DNA from: Coriobacteriaceae bacterium
GTDB taxonomy: Bacteria > Actinomycetota > Coriobacteriia > Coriobacteriales > Coriobacteriaceae
DNA: 64,000 bases
Direction: 5' to 3'
NCBI GenBank assembly: GCA_902835305.1
Contig: CADFMD010000010.1
Span: forward strand, 6,483-70,482
Below are positions 36,182 to 45,469 of the stretch, piece by piece. Both the position numbers and the translations under genes were made by a program. Under the pieces are notes generated by a model, which saw only the letters and a program-made list of their open reading frames with translations, did no database searches and was not told the origin of the DNA. How positions within the stretch are numbered: position 1 is the first letter of the stretch; every line of letters begins with the position of its first letter.

Positions 36182-37408
36182 TTACGCGGCGCCCGAACGA
36201 TGCCGCCATATGGATTGTACGATACCCACCGTCAGCAGCTGAATCATCATCGAAGACGAACCGAAGCTAATAAACGGTAGCGGAATACCGGTAATCGGCA
36301 TCATGCCGATGCACATGCCGATGTTTTCGAAGGTCTGGAACGCCCACATGCCAACGATGCCCACACACGATAGGCGCAAGAACAGCGACTCGCACTTAAA
36401 GGCGACGCGAATCGTCGAAAAGATCAGCAGCACGTAGAGGCACAGGAGCAAAAAGGAACCGCAAAAGCCAAAGGTCTCGGACAGGAAGGCGAAGACGAAG
36501 TCGGTGTGGAACTCAGGCAGAAAGCCGCCGGCCGACTGCGTCGCATGGCCTAAACCCTTACCAAAGAAGCCGCCCGAGCCAACGGCGATAAGCGACTGCT
36601 GCAGGTTGTAGGCATCGTCCGAATCGGCATTATCGGGGTCGATAAAGACCGTCAGGCGGTTCATCTGATACTGCTTGATGAGCACATCGTGGCCGAGCAA
36701 CGAATCAAAGACCGAATCGAGCGCCAGAACGAGGGCCACCAGGCCCACAAGCAGGGCCAGGGTCGACAGCACCCATTCGCGGCGCGCACCGCTCATGCAG
36801 ATGACGATGGCGCCCGAGACCAGCACGACCAGGCCCGAGCCCAGGTCGCCCATGGCAACGACGGCCAAAAACGGGATGGACAGCATGCCGCAGAGCTTGA
36901 CGTAGTCGCGAACGGTATCGATGCGGCCGTTATACTGCGAGCCAAGCGTGGCGATAAAGAAGATGGTGATGAGCTTGGCAAGCTCAACCGGCTGGAATGT
37001 CAAGCCGATACCGGGAATCTTGATCCAGCCCGTCATGCCCAGACCGCCCGTATAGGACAGGCCCGGAATCTTGGGCGAGAAGATCACAATAAGGTCAATG
37101 ACGAGCAGCGCCGTCGAGAAGTTAGAGATGCCGCGCAGATCGGTACGCCAGACGAGCACCGCAAGCACCGCGCCAATGCCAATGCCCAGCAGGTGGCGCG
37201 AGAATGAGGCGTCGGCCTTAAACTGTGACGCCGACCAAATAATGATGGCGCCATAGGCAACGAGCGCGACGGTAGCCAGCAGCACACCGATATGCACCTT
37301 TTGGCGAAACGTACCGCGCGAGGCCGAAAGTTGCTTGTTGACGCGGTCCAGGCTGCTGCGAGAGCCGGTCTTGGTTGAACGGAACAGATCCGCCGGAGAA
37401 AAATCCAT
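36182..37408 (-). CDS. rodA: RodA (SEDS-family peptidoglycan glycosyltransferase)
   Basis: Polytopic SEDS protein that polymerises lipid II for lateral wall growth with its PBP2 partner. About ten hydrophobic segments fill most of the 408 residues. Conserved features include FQPVELAKLITIFFIATLG and the C-terminal GIPLPFISFGSSSMM. About 45 cytoplasmic residues precede the first segment. AGGAGG lies five bases before the ATG. It is adjacent to mrdA, its usual partner. Confidence 0.95.
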   Translation of the reverse strand: MDFSPADLFRSTKTGSRSSLDRVNKQLSASRGTFRQKVHIGVLLATVALVAYGAIIIWSASQFKADASFSRHLLGIGIGAVLAVLVWRTDLRGISNFSTALLVIDLIVIFSPKIPGLSYTGGLGMTGWIKIPGIGLTFQPVELAKLITIFFIATLGSQYNGRIDTVRDYVKLCGMLSIPFLAVVAMGDLGSGLVVLVSGAIVICMSGARREWVLSTLALLVGLVALVLALDSVFDSLLGHDVLIKQYQMNRLTVFIDPDNADSDDAYNLQQSLIAVGSGGFFGKGLGHATQSAGGFLPEFHTDFVFAFLSETFGFCGSFLLLCLYVLLIFSTIRVAFKCESLFLRLSCVGIVGMWAFQTFENIGMCIGMMPITGIPLPFISFGSSSMMIQLLTVGIVQSIWRHRSGAA

Positions 37409-37417
37409 CGCAACCTC

Positions 37418-39487
37418 CTATCGAACCGAAGAATCGCCCGAGGCCGAAGAGGTATCGGGCTCGTCATAAATCGCGCCGAGCACGTCGCGCACGACATGCA
37501 TCGCGGTATCTGAGCCACCGCCGCCCTGCTCCAGGACAGTAGCGATGACATACTTGGGATCATCGGCCGGCGCATAGGCGCAGAACCACGCGTATTCGTC
37601 CTCGCCGCTTTTCTCGCCCGTGCCCGACTTGCCGTATACCTGCGGCGTCAGGGTGCCAAAGTGAGCCGCCAGGGACGTCGATGCCGTGTAAATCACGTCG
37701 TGCATGCCGTTGCGAACAAGAGCCAAATCCGAATCGCTGTTGATCTTGGCCTCCAGGCGCTTCTTCTTGCCTTTGCCGTTGTACTTATAGGCATCGCCGT
37801 CGCCATCGCGCGACACGGCAGACAAAAACACGTGAGGCACGTACTGCTTACCGCCGTTGGCAAGGCCCATGTAGGCGCATGCCATCTGCAAAGGCGTCAC
37901 CAAAATGTCGCCCTGGCCGATGGCAATGTTGGTCATATCGCCGGCATTCCACTTGCGGTCCTCGGCAGAGGCGTCGGTAAAGTACGACTCTTTCCACTCG
38001 GCATCGGGAATACGGCCCGCGCCCTCACTCGGCAAATCGATACCGCAGGTCTTGCCTAGGCCCCAGCGACGAAAGACCTCCTGCAGGCCCTCGGAATGTT
38101 GCTCGTCATAAAAGAACGCCTTGCCCATATCGTAGAAGACGGGGTCGCACGAGTTGGCAATACCCGACTGCAGCGTCATGGTGCCGTGTCCAGACGTCAG
38201 CCAGCAGCGCTTGCCCCAAGCCTTGCCCAAGCCCGTCCAATAGCCCGTGCAGTTGGTTGTCTGCGTTGAAGTGTAGGTTCCAAACTCAAGACCGGCCAGT
38301 GCCGAGAGCGGCTTGATGGTCGAGGCCGACATGTACTGTCCGCTAATGGCGCGGTTGAGCAGCGGGTGCGAACCCTTGTCATCATTGAGCTCGGTCCACA
38401 CGTCATTTGAGACGCCGCCGATAAAGACGGACGGATCGAACTTGGGCTCGCTCGCCATGCCCAGGATCTCACCATTGTTGGGATCGAGGCACACCACAGC
38501 GCCGTTGCCGGCATTGCTGTAGCCGGTGGTCTTGGCAAGCTCGATGGCGCTCGCCAGCGCCGTCTCACAGGCCTGTTGGATCTTAAGGTCGAGCGTGAGC
38601 TTAATGTCGGAGCCGGCCTTGGCGGGCACGGCGCCGGCCTGACCGGTCACATTGCCCGAGGCATCGACCTTGACGGTCTGCTCGCCACGAATACCCTGCA
38701 GCAGGTTTTCGTAGTAGCTCTCAACACCCGCCTGGCCCACGATATCGCCCGACTGGTACGTAATCTTGCCAGCAGAAGCATCATCATCGCCAGAGGTTTT
38801 CTTATTCTGGGCCTCGAGCTGCTCGGAGGTAATGGTGCCGGTATAGCCCAAAATGTGACAGGCCGTCTCGCCGTACGGGTACTGGCGCTCGGTACGCTCG
38901 GCAATCTTGACGCCCGGGAACTCGCCTGCGTGCTCCTTGATATAGGCAACCGTGGAACGACGGACGTCCGTCGCGATGGTATGCAGGCTCTGGGCGCCCT
39001 CGGAATTGTCCTGAATATTGCGCAGAACCGCCACGTAGGGCATACCGAGCACGTTGGCAAGATGGCGAACCAGAACCTCATCCTCGGCAAGGTCGCGGTA
39101 GGCCACGACAGCAAGTGAGGGACGGTTCTGGACAAGTGCCACGCCATTGCGGTCGAGGATGCGGCCGCGCACAGCGGGTGTGGTAACGGTGCGCGTCTGA
39201 TTGCTATTAGCCTGCTTTTCGTAATAGTCCGACGAGACCATCTGCATGCCCCACAGCTTGACGGCAAGCGCCGCGAACATCGCGCCCACACCCGTGGTGA
39301 GGATGGAGAAGCGGCCCTTAAAGGCGGTCGCCGCGGTATTGCCCTCGCCCTCGGTGGCGCGCGGGGCCGTTCCATGCTGCGTATCGTAGGTAAAACGGGA
39401 ATCGCCGCGACGCATGATGACCAGCGCGACCACGATGGCCACAACCAGCACGATACCGGCGATAATAACCGTCATCTGGGAAGACAT
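37418..39487 (-). CDS. mrdA: Penicillin-binding protein 2 (class B transpeptidase)
   Basis: Transpeptidase of the elongation complex. The acyl-enzyme serine is in STIK (Ser389, Lys392), the second motif is SCD (446-448) and the third is KSG (620-622), where many relatives have KTG. The dimerisation domain starts with TPAVRGRILDRNGVALVQNR. Two hydrophobic segments (about 5-25 and 61-83) precede it, whereas class B enzymes normally have one. Length is 689 residues. GGGAGG lies seven bases upstream of the ATG. Confidence 0.95.
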   Translation of the reverse strand: MSSQMTVIIAGIVLVVAIVVALVIMRRGDSRFTYDTQHGTAPRATEGEGNTAATAFKGRFSILTTGVGAMFAALAVKLWGMQMVSSDYYEKQANSNQTRTVTTPAVRGRILDRNGVALVQNRPSLAVVAYRDLAEDEVLVRHLANVLGMPYVAVLRNIQDNSEGAQSLHTIATDVRRSTVAYIKEHAGEFPGVKIAERTERQYPYGETACHILGYTGTITSEQLEAQNKKTSGDDDASAGKITYQSGDIVGQAGVESYYENLLQGIRGEQTVKVDASGNVTGQAGAVPAKAGSDIKLTLDLKIQQACETALASAIELAKTTGYSNAGNGAVVCLDPNNGEILGMASEPKFDPSVFIGGVSNDVWTELNDDKGSHPLLNRAISGQYMSASTIKPLSALAGLEFGTYTSTQTTNCTGYWTGLGKAWGKRCWLTSGHGTMTLQSGIANSCDPVFYDMGKAFFYDEQHSEGLQEVFRRWGLGKTCGIDLPSEGAGRIPDAEWKESYFTDASAEDRKWNAGDMTNIAIGQGDILVTPLQMACAYMGLANGGKQYVPHVFLSAVSRDGDGDAYKYNGKGKKKRLEAKINSDSDLALVRNGMHDVIYTASTSLAAHFGTLTPQVYGKSGTGEKSGEDEYAWFCAYAPADDPKYVIATVLEQGGGGSDTAMHVVRDVLGAIYDEPDTSSASGDSSVR

Positions 39488-39500
39488 CTACGAGCCTCCC

Positions 39501-40067
39501 CTATTTGAGCTTACGGGTCTTGGGCTTAAAGCGCATGCCCGTCTGGCGTCCGCCACGTGCGGAGAATCCATAACCGGACTGCGGCACGACGCCGGACATC
39601 AAAAACGGAATGGCAACCAAACCCGTCAGGATCGAAGACGGCAGCGCATGGCCGAAGATCGCCACGACAAAGCTCGTCTCCAAACCCATAAACAGCAAGA
39701 TGATGCTGTAGATCACATTAATGACGAGCGCGAAGGCACCCACCGTGATGCCGCGCGCACTCGGGGTACCGCCCGTCTGACCGGCGGCGCTATGCACCAG
39801 GGCAAAAGAACCCACGGTCAGCAGGAGCGACATAACGCCCACCGGCACGGCAGCGGACAGGTCATAAAACAAGCCGCTGCAAAAACCGCACGCGACGGCA
39901 CGGGTCGGGTCGCCCGAGAACACGCTTAGGCACACCAGGATAATCATGAAGTTGACGCGACCGCCCGCAATGGAGATCTGCGGTGCCAGGCCTGCCTGCA
40001 GCAGCACGCACACGATGGCGGCGATTACAAACGTGCGGGAGCTCATCCCCTGCTCGTGTAGATCCAT
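39501..40067 (-). CDS. mreD: Rod-shape determining protein MreD
   Basis: Polytopic membrane protein of the elongation complex with five or six hydrophobic segments in 188 residues. It is recognised mainly by position between mreC and mrdA and by the GLFYDLSAAVPVGVMSLLL segment. The ATG with AGGGGG seven bases upstream was chosen over one two codons earlier. Confidence 0.9.
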   Translation of the reverse strand: MDLHEQGMSSRTFVIAAIVCVLLQAGLAPQISIAGGRVNFMIILVCLSVFSGDPTRAVACGFCSGLFYDLSAAVPVGVMSLLLTVGSFALVHSAAGQTGGTPSARGITVGAFALVINVIYSIILLFMGLETSFVVAIFGHALPSSILTGLVAIPFLMSGVVPQSGYGFSARGGRQTGMRFKPKTRKLK

Positions 40068-40078
40068 GGACATGCCCC

Positions 40079-41077
40079 CTATTCGCTCGAGCCGGAATCG
40101 GTCGTCTCGGACGTGTCGGAACTGTCATCCGAGCTCTCGTCCTTCGTCTTGGTCGCAGCATCGCGCGACGTTCCCTGCGGCGTGCTGTTGGCCGTGCTCA
40201 CATCCTCATCCGAGGCCGACTGTTCGTCGGTCAGCGAGGTAATGACGAGCACTTCCTCGTTGTTCTCGGCCGTAGTCTGAGCGCGCACCACAATGGTGTA
40301 GTACACGTCGTTTGCCGATTTCTCAACCGACGAGACGGTGCCGAGCGGAAGGCCCTTGGGGAACACACCGCCAATGCCCGAGGTCACGATGATGTCGCCA
40401 ACCTTAACGTCGGAGTCGACGCTCACGTACTCAAGACGCAGCGTGCCGTCAGCCTGACCCTGCAGCATGCCCTGGGCGCGCGTGTCCTGCACCATAGCGG
40501 ACACGCCCGAGTTCTCGTCGCCAATCAGGCGCACGGTGGACGTCTTGGCCGAGACCTCGATAATCTGGCCTATGACACCGGCAGAACTCGTCACAGGCAT
40601 GTTGATGGTAAGACCGTCGGCAGAACCCTTATCGATGGTGACGGTCGAGGTCCAGGCATCGCCCGAAGCGCCGACGATACGAGCTGCGGTCGACTTAAGA
40701 TTGTAGGTCGACTGCAGGCCGACCAGCCCCTCCAGTCGCTCGGCGGTCTTTTGAGCCTCGGAGAGCTCGGCAACCTTAGAGGTCAGTTCCTCGTTTTGCT
40801 TCTTAAGCTCGTCAAGCGTGTCCTGCGACGCCGTAAGGTTAGAGAACACGTTACCGATCGCATTGAAGGGAGCCGCCACAGCCGAGCCCACAAAGCGCAC
40901 CGGCGAGGTAATCGTCGTCACGCCCGAGCGCACGGCATGAATCGGTCCTGCCTCGCCCTCGCGGATGTAAAACGTGAGCAGCAACACCGAAATCAGGCTG
41001 AAAACAATCAACGGGCGCATACCCGTTGATTGTCGCTTGGTATTCAGATTTGTGGAGAAACCCGAAGATCGTGCCAA
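40079..41077 (-). CDS. mreC: Rod-shape determining protein MreC
   Basis: Periplasmic/extracytoplasmic scaffold of the elongasome. One N-terminal membrane segment (about 22-38), a coiled coil (DELKKQNEELTSKVAEL), then the double beta-barrel domain (ARIVGASGDAW, GVIGQIIEVSAKTSTVRLI, VKVGDIIVTSGIGGVFPKGL). A disordered Ser/Thr/Asp-rich tail of about 50 residues ends the 332 residues. The start is TTG with AAAGG upstream. Confidence 0.95.
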   Translation of the reverse strand: MARSSGFSTNLNTKRQSTGMRPLIVFSLISVLLLTFYIREGEAGPIHAVRSGVTTITSPVRFVGSAVAAPFNAIGNVFSNLTASQDTLDELKKQNEELTSKVAELSEAQKTAERLEGLVGLQSTYNLKSTAARIVGASGDAWTSTVTIDKGSADGLTINMPVTSSAGVIGQIIEVSAKTSTVRLIGDENSGVSAMVQDTRAQGMLQGQADGTLRLEYVSVDSDVKVGDIIVTSGIGGVFPKGLPLGTVSSVEKSANDVYYTIVVRAQTTAENNEEVLVITSLTDEQSASDEDVSTANSTPQGTSRDAATKTKDESSDDSSDTSETTDSGSSE

Positions 41078-41098
41078 ATGGAATCCACCTTTTGGAAA

Positions 41099-42142
41099 TT
41101 AAGCATTGGTCTGGACGAAGCCGCCATCAAACGCATTGGCCTCGAGCACGCGGGCACAGCCGTTAACGACGTTATCGAGCGCCGTGGGGCTGACGTTGAC
41201 CGAAACACCGGTCTCATCGCGCAGGCGCACGTCGAGACCGCGCAGCAGCGCGCCGCCACCGGTCAGCAAAATGCCGTAGTACATAAGGTCCGAGGCAAGA
41301 TCGGGAGGCGTAGCGTCGAGTGCGTCCTTGACGGCCTTGGCCATCTCGTCGAGCGGCTTGTTGAGTGCGCGACGAATCTCCTCGCTCTCGATGCGCACGG
41401 TCTTGGGCAGACCGGTGATCACGTCGCGACCGTTGACCTCGACGTCGAGCTCATCCTTGAGCGGCACGGCGGAGCCGACCTTGATCTTGATGTCCTCTGC
41501 CGTACGCTCGCCGATGGCCAGGTTGTAGGCATCACGAACGTGCGTGAGGATGGCCTGGTCGAACTCGTCGCCGGCAATACGAATGGACTGCGAGACGACG
41601 ATGCCGCCCATAGCGATAACGGCAACCTCGGTGGTACCGCCACCGATGTCGATGACCATGGAGCCGGTGGGTTCCTCGACGGGCAGGTCGGCGCCGATGG
41701 CAGCCGCCATGGGCTCTTCGATCAGATAGGCCTGGCGGGCACCGGCCTGGATCGTGGCCTCAAAGACAGCGCGCTTCTCGACCGACGTGACACCGGAGGG
41801 AACGCAGACGACAACACGCGGACGCGGAGTCCACGGATAGCGCTTCTCGGACGCCTTGTCGATAAAGTAGCGAAGCATGGCCTCGGTAACATCGAAGTCG
41901 GCGATGACGCCGTCCTTCAGGGGACGAACGGCCACGATGTTGCCGGGCGTACGGCCGAGCATGCGCTTTGCCTCGATACCGACCGCCAAGATGCGCTCGT
42001 CGTTCTTGTCGATGGCGACAACAGAGGGCTCGCGAATGACGATGCCCTTGCCGCGCACGGAGACAAGCGTATTGGCGGTGCCGAGGTCGATGGCAAGATC
42101 GCCCGCATAGCTACCGAAGAACATATCCATCAAAGAAAACAA
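41099..42142 (-). CDS. mreB: Actin-like cell shape protein MreB
   Basis: Forms membrane-bound filaments that guide lateral wall synthesis. The actin-fold ATP-binding motifs are DLGTANTLVSVRGKG (phosphate 1), DIGGGTTEVAVIAMGG (phosphate 2) and LLTGGGALLRGLD (adenosine). 347 residues with the TTG start, which has AGGAG five bases upstream; an ATG four codons later is an alternative. First gene of the mre-mrdA-rodA operon, implying rod-like or coccobacillary elongation. Confidence 0.97.
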   Translation of the reverse strand: MFSLMDMFFGSYAGDLAIDLGTANTLVSVRGKGIVIREPSVVAIDKNDERILAVGIEAKRMLGRTPGNIVAVRPLKDGVIADFDVTEAMLRYFIDKASEKRYPWTPRPRVVVCVPSGVTSVEKRAVFEATIQAGARQAYLIEEPMAAAIGADLPVEEPTGSMVIDIGGGTTEVAVIAMGGIVVSQSIRIAGDEFDQAILTHVRDAYNLAIGERTAEDIKIKVGSAVPLKDELDVEVNGRDVITGLPKTVRIESEEIRRALNKPLDEMAKAVKDALDATPPDLASDLMYYGILLTGGGALLRGLDVRLRDETGVSVNVSPTALDNVVNGCARVLEANAFDGGFVQTNA

Positions 42143-42202
42143 CGCAACTCCTGATGTGTTGGATGATTGCTGGAAAACTACTAGCTCATCATACTAGCGC
42201 AA

Positions 42203-42235
42203 GCCCGGCGCCTCACTTGCGGTGAAGCGCCGGGC
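42203..42235 (-). terminator. Hairpin terminator between the TPR gene and mreB
   Basis: GCCCGGCGC and GCGCCGGGC form a nine-base-pair stem, extended by TCAC/GTGA, about 20 bases after the TPR-gene stop on the minus strand. The U-tract is weak. A -10-like TATGAT for mreB follows on the minus strand at 42188-42193. Confidence 0.7.
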
Positions 42236-42257
42236 AAAGCTAAATCCCATAAGGTCA

Positions 42258-43562
42258 CTACTGGTTGTCAGCAGCCGAGAAATCCATATCAAGCGAAGAA
42301 ACGGCCCAGCCGATATGGTTGTCGGAGCGCACGAATTTGACGGTGTACTCCTGCTCGCCGCCCTTGGACAGCGATGCCTTCACCTTGGCGGTCGTCTCGG
42401 TCATGGACTGATCCATGCCCTCGACGGACACGGTGGCACCCTGCGGAATCGAGGAGATGATCATCGACTTAGCGTCCTCGGACAGGCTCGAGGCCAGGCA
42501 AGACTCGGCCTTTGCGGCGTCACCGTCGCCGGCAGCCTGGAACAGATCGGTAACGACAGACTCCTGAGACGGGAAGCCAAAGCCGCGCGTGTAGGCAAAG
42601 CCCAGACCGCCCGCGGCGATCAAAATAAGCAGAAGCAGAACGATGAAGACTTTAAGACCCGTATGGCGATGGCGACGACGGACCTTGGCCTGCTTACGAT
42701 CCTGACGGTCCTGCTGGACCATCTCGGACTCGGACAGCGTAAAGAAGCCGGTGTCCGAGGGATCGGGCATAAACTGACCGGTCGCGCCCGTAGGATCGAG
42801 AGGATCGACGGCAGGAGCGTCCATCGCGGGCGCCGGAGCCGTGGCCATAGCCGTCTGGGCAGACAGCGCGGCAAGCGAATCGTGCACGCGGGCAAGCTCA
42901 TCGGCCTGCTCGGAGGTGAGCTGGTAGATGCCATCGGCAGTAGCGGCGTTAAAGGCATCGAGTGCGTCGGAGGGGCGGCCGGCGGCAGAAAGCGCCTGAC
43001 CCATGCCGGCGTTGAGCGCACGCGTGTCGTCGCGGGGGCCGGCAAAGTCGATAGCCGTGCGGTAAGTCTCCACGGCATCCGCCGGACGGCCGAGCTTAAT
43101 GAAGCAACGACCGAGCTCGCCGAGTGCGGCGGCAGGAGCCGGATTGGCGCCATCGATGGCAGCCTGACGGAAGGCGGTTCCCGCGTTGGCATAGTCGCCC
43201 GACTGGAACAGCGCATTGCCCAGGCCCAGATAGGCCTTGAACGGCGTGGCATAGGAAGCATCCTGCGTAGCAGCAGAGAACACCTGAGCGGCCGTCGTGT
43301 AGTCGCCCACGGCGGCAAGCGCCTTGCCGCGGTTGGTGAGCAGCGCGCCGCGCTTGCCGTAGGTGCCGTCGTTGAGGGCGGCGGCATAGGCCTCGGCGGC
43401 CTCGGCATACATGCCCAGGTGCATCAAGGCGTTGCCACGAAGGTGATCGGCCTCGCCCATAATCTCATCGGGAGTCTTTGCCGCCCCAAGCATCTGGGCT
43501 GCAGCGGAAAAATCACCCGCGCGGTAAGCGGCGCGGCCCTGTTGGATCAGCTGGCTATTCAA
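42258..43562 (-). CDS. TPR-repeat membrane protein of unknown function
   Basis: 434 residues. The first 230 or so consist of tetratricopeptide-like helical repeats (e.g. GRAAYRAGDFSAAAQMLG, GLGNALFQSGDYANAGTAF, GRCFIKLGRPADAVETYR). A linker with a Met/Pro/Asp-rich stretch and a basic patch precedes a single membrane segment at about 303-326. An extracytoplasmic domain of about 105 residues, resembling DUF4878-type lipoprotein folds only in size, follows. The start is TTG with AAAGGGG six bases upstream. It lies 11 bases from the cyclophilin gene and is probably co-transcribed with it. No specific function can be assigned. Confidence 0.8.
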   Translation of the reverse strand: MNSQLIQQGRAAYRAGDFSAAAQMLGAAKTPDEIMGEADHLRGNALMHLGMYAEAAEAYAAALNDGTYGKRGALLTNRGKALAAVGDYTTAAQVFSAATQDASYATPFKAYLGLGNALFQSGDYANAGTAFRQAAIDGANPAPAAALGELGRCFIKLGRPADAVETYRTAIDFAGPRDDTRALNAGMGQALSAAGRPSDALDAFNAATADGIYQLTSEQADELARVHDSLAALSAQTAMATAPAPAMDAPAVDPLDPTGATGQFMPDPSDTGFFTLSESEMVQQDRQDRKQAKVRRRHRHTGLKVFIVLLLLILIAAGGLGFAYTRGFGFPSQESVVTDLFQAAGDGDAAKAESCLASSLSEDAKSMIISSIPQGATVSVEGMDQSMTETTAKVKASLSKGGEQEYTVKFVRSDNHIGWAVSSLDMDFSAADNQ

Positions 43563-43573
43563 GGAAGTCCCCT

Positions 43574-44116
43574 TTACTCGTGAACGATCTCGACATGGAC
43601 GATCTCGTCGCCGGCACGCAGCTGCGAAATCACATCGAGACCCTCGACCGTGGTACCAAAGACGGTGTAACCGGAATCAAGGTTATGCTGGGCACCCAGG
43701 CAGAAGTAGAACTGCGAACCCGCGGAATCGGGGTCCATGGAGCGTGCCATGGCAAGGGCGCCATCGACATGGCTGTTGCGCGGATTGGTGGCAAACTCGC
43801 CCTTGATGCAGTAGCCGGGGCCACCGGTACCGGGCATACCGTCGGGGCCCTCAAGACCGGCAGCGACGTCGGCGCCGGACATGTCGCGGGTATTGGGGTC
43901 GCCGCCCTGGATAACAAAACCGGGCACATAGCGATGGAACTTAAGGCCATCATAGAAGCCCATCGTGGAAAGCTCGCAGAAGTTCGCGACATGAATGGGA
44001 GCGCCCTCGCCGTCAAACTTGACCTTGATGGTACCCTTCGACGTCTCGATTACGGCGCACTCGTCGCCGACAAGCTGATACTCGGGCGTGTAGAGCTCTT
44101 TCTTAAAACCAAACAT
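43574..44116 (-). CDS. Cyclophilin-type peptidyl-prolyl cis-trans isomerase
   Basis: 180 residues. The active-site loop FHRYVPGFVIQGGDP carries the catalytic Arg, and SQFYFCLGAQHNLDSGYTVFG is the second conserved segment. No signal peptide is present, so it is cytoplasmic. The promoter about 45 bases upstream makes it first in a unit with the TPR gene. ATG with GGAAGGAA upstream. Confidence 0.93.
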   Translation of the reverse strand: MFGFKKELYTPEYQLVGDECAVIETSKGTIKVKFDGEGAPIHVANFCELSTMGFYDGLKFHRYVPGFVIQGGDPNTRDMSGADVAAGLEGPDGMPGTGGPGYCIKGEFATNPRNSHVDGALAMARSMDPDSAGSQFYFCLGAQHNLDSGYTVFGTTVEGLDVISQLRAGDEIVHVEIVHE

Positions 44117-44155
44117 GTGGTTCCTTCCTCGTGCGTTTAAAGCATATTTGTACGA

Positions 44156-44185
44156 ATTGTAGCAATAAGCACGGGTTTACATCAA
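44156..44185 (-). promoter_or_regulatory. Predicted promoter of the cyclophilin-TPR unit
   Basis: On the minus strand TTGATG and TACAAT are 18 bases apart, with the start codon about 40 bases downstream. Confidence 0.65.
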
Positions 44186-44223
44186 TTGCGCACGTAGGTT
44201 ATGCCGACTATGGCGAACTAATT

Positions 44224-45366
44224 TTAGGAACGCTGCTGCGGCTTCCAGGAACCCACATTGGCATCGTACTGGTTCAGCGCGCTGTTGCCGCCCTGCGCGA
44301 TGGGCGCCAGGATCTCGCTTTGGTGGGAACTCATCGACTCGCCATCGGGAATGGCCAGCGAGATATCCCAGCTCTGGCAGATCACGTCGACGCGCTCATA
44401 CATCCACTCAGCAAGCTGCTTTAAGTGGGCGATGTCATCCGCATAGACCGTATCGTCCTGTACTTTCAGGTTGTTGAGCTCATCTTGCGTCTTTTTGATC
44501 TGGTCGCGCAGGGCGTAGGCACTCTGCGACAGCTCCTGACGGGTGGACAGCGGCGTTCGGAGATAACCGTTGTTAAAGGAATCGATGACCTCGCCGATCT
44601 GGTCCTCGTCAGCGTAGGACACGATGGTCTGATACAGACCGTCGAGCCTGGTATAGAGCTGATCATCGGTGAGCACGGTTTCTTCCTGAACCACCTCGGC
44701 AGAATCGCCCTGCTTGGTATCGTCCTCAGTCGCCTCGCCCTTTTGACGCGTGGGGAAGGTGGTTTGTGCAGCTTGGCCAAACTGGTCGTAGAAGCCAGGC
44801 ATAACACCCATGGGATCGGTCGTCACGAACCAATAGGCACCACCGCACACGACGGCAAGGACCGCGATGATAATGAGCGGCTTGGGAATATGACGCTTAT
44901 GCTTGTGATAGGCGTCCTCGTCGGGGTGCACCTTGCGCTTGGGTTTTTGAGCATCGTCATGCAGGGAAACGGGCATGGGAATATCGACCTTGGGGATACC
45001 GAAATCCTTATCGAAAGCCGGCAGCACGCAGGTCTCATTGGGGTCGGCGGCGTCCGAAAGCACCGCAGCGGCAGAGGCCGGCGCATGCGGCACCTCGGTA
45101 TCGATCTGCTCTTGCGTTAGGCGCGGAAAGCCCGCCGTGCGGCCCGCTGCCAGGTCGGATGCGGCCGCGTCCTCGGAGAGGATACCCGGAGCGGGGCGTC
45201 CGCATTTGGGGCACGTACGATCATGCGGAGAAAGACGGGCACCGCAGCCCTCACAGAACACGAACTCGGTGTGCTCGGGACCATCGCCCGGACCCACATA
45301 GGCGTTGCAGTAGGGGCAGAACGAGGCGCCGTCCTCGATGGTCTTAAGGCAATGCGGACAGATCAC
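44224..45366 (-). CDS. Double zinc-ribbon membrane protein of unknown function
   Basis: 380 residues. Two zinc ribbons are at the N-terminus: CPHC with CPYC, and CEGC with CPKC. A charged linker and a single membrane segment (about 165-180 from this start) follow, then an extracytoplasmic helical domain rich in Gln/Asp (LDGLYQTIVSYADEDQIGEV, SAYALRDQIKKTQDELNNL). The GTG start has AAAAGAGG five bases upstream and puts the first ribbon at residue 3; an in-frame TTG ten codons earlier is less likely. Zinc-ribbon proteins with this layout occur in many Coriobacteriia but have no assigned role. Confidence 0.78.
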   Translation of the reverse strand: MICPHCLKTIEDGASFCPYCNAYVGPGDGPEHTEFVFCEGCGARLSPHDRTCPKCGRPAPGILSEDAAASDLAAGRTAGFPRLTQEQIDTEVPHAPASAAAVLSDAADPNETCVLPAFDKDFGIPKVDIPMPVSLHDDAQKPKRKVHPDEDAYHKHKRHIPKPLIIIAVLAVVCGGAYWFVTTDPMGVMPGFYDQFGQAAQTTFPTRQKGEATEDDTKQGDSAEVVQEETVLTDDQLYTRLDGLYQTIVSYADEDQIGEVIDSFNNGYLRTPLSTRQELSQSAYALRDQIKKTQDELNNLKVQDDTVYADDIAHLKQLAEWMYERVDVICQSWDISLAIPDGESMSSHQSEILAPIAQGGNSALNQYDANVGSWKPQQRS

Positions 45367-45469
45367 GGCATCCTCTTTTCGAAGCAATTCAAACAATCGA
45401 GGTTAGAGCATAACATCGCCAAGGCCCCACAGGAGCAAGGCACCAATTCAACATCGCCAGGGCGCGTAG

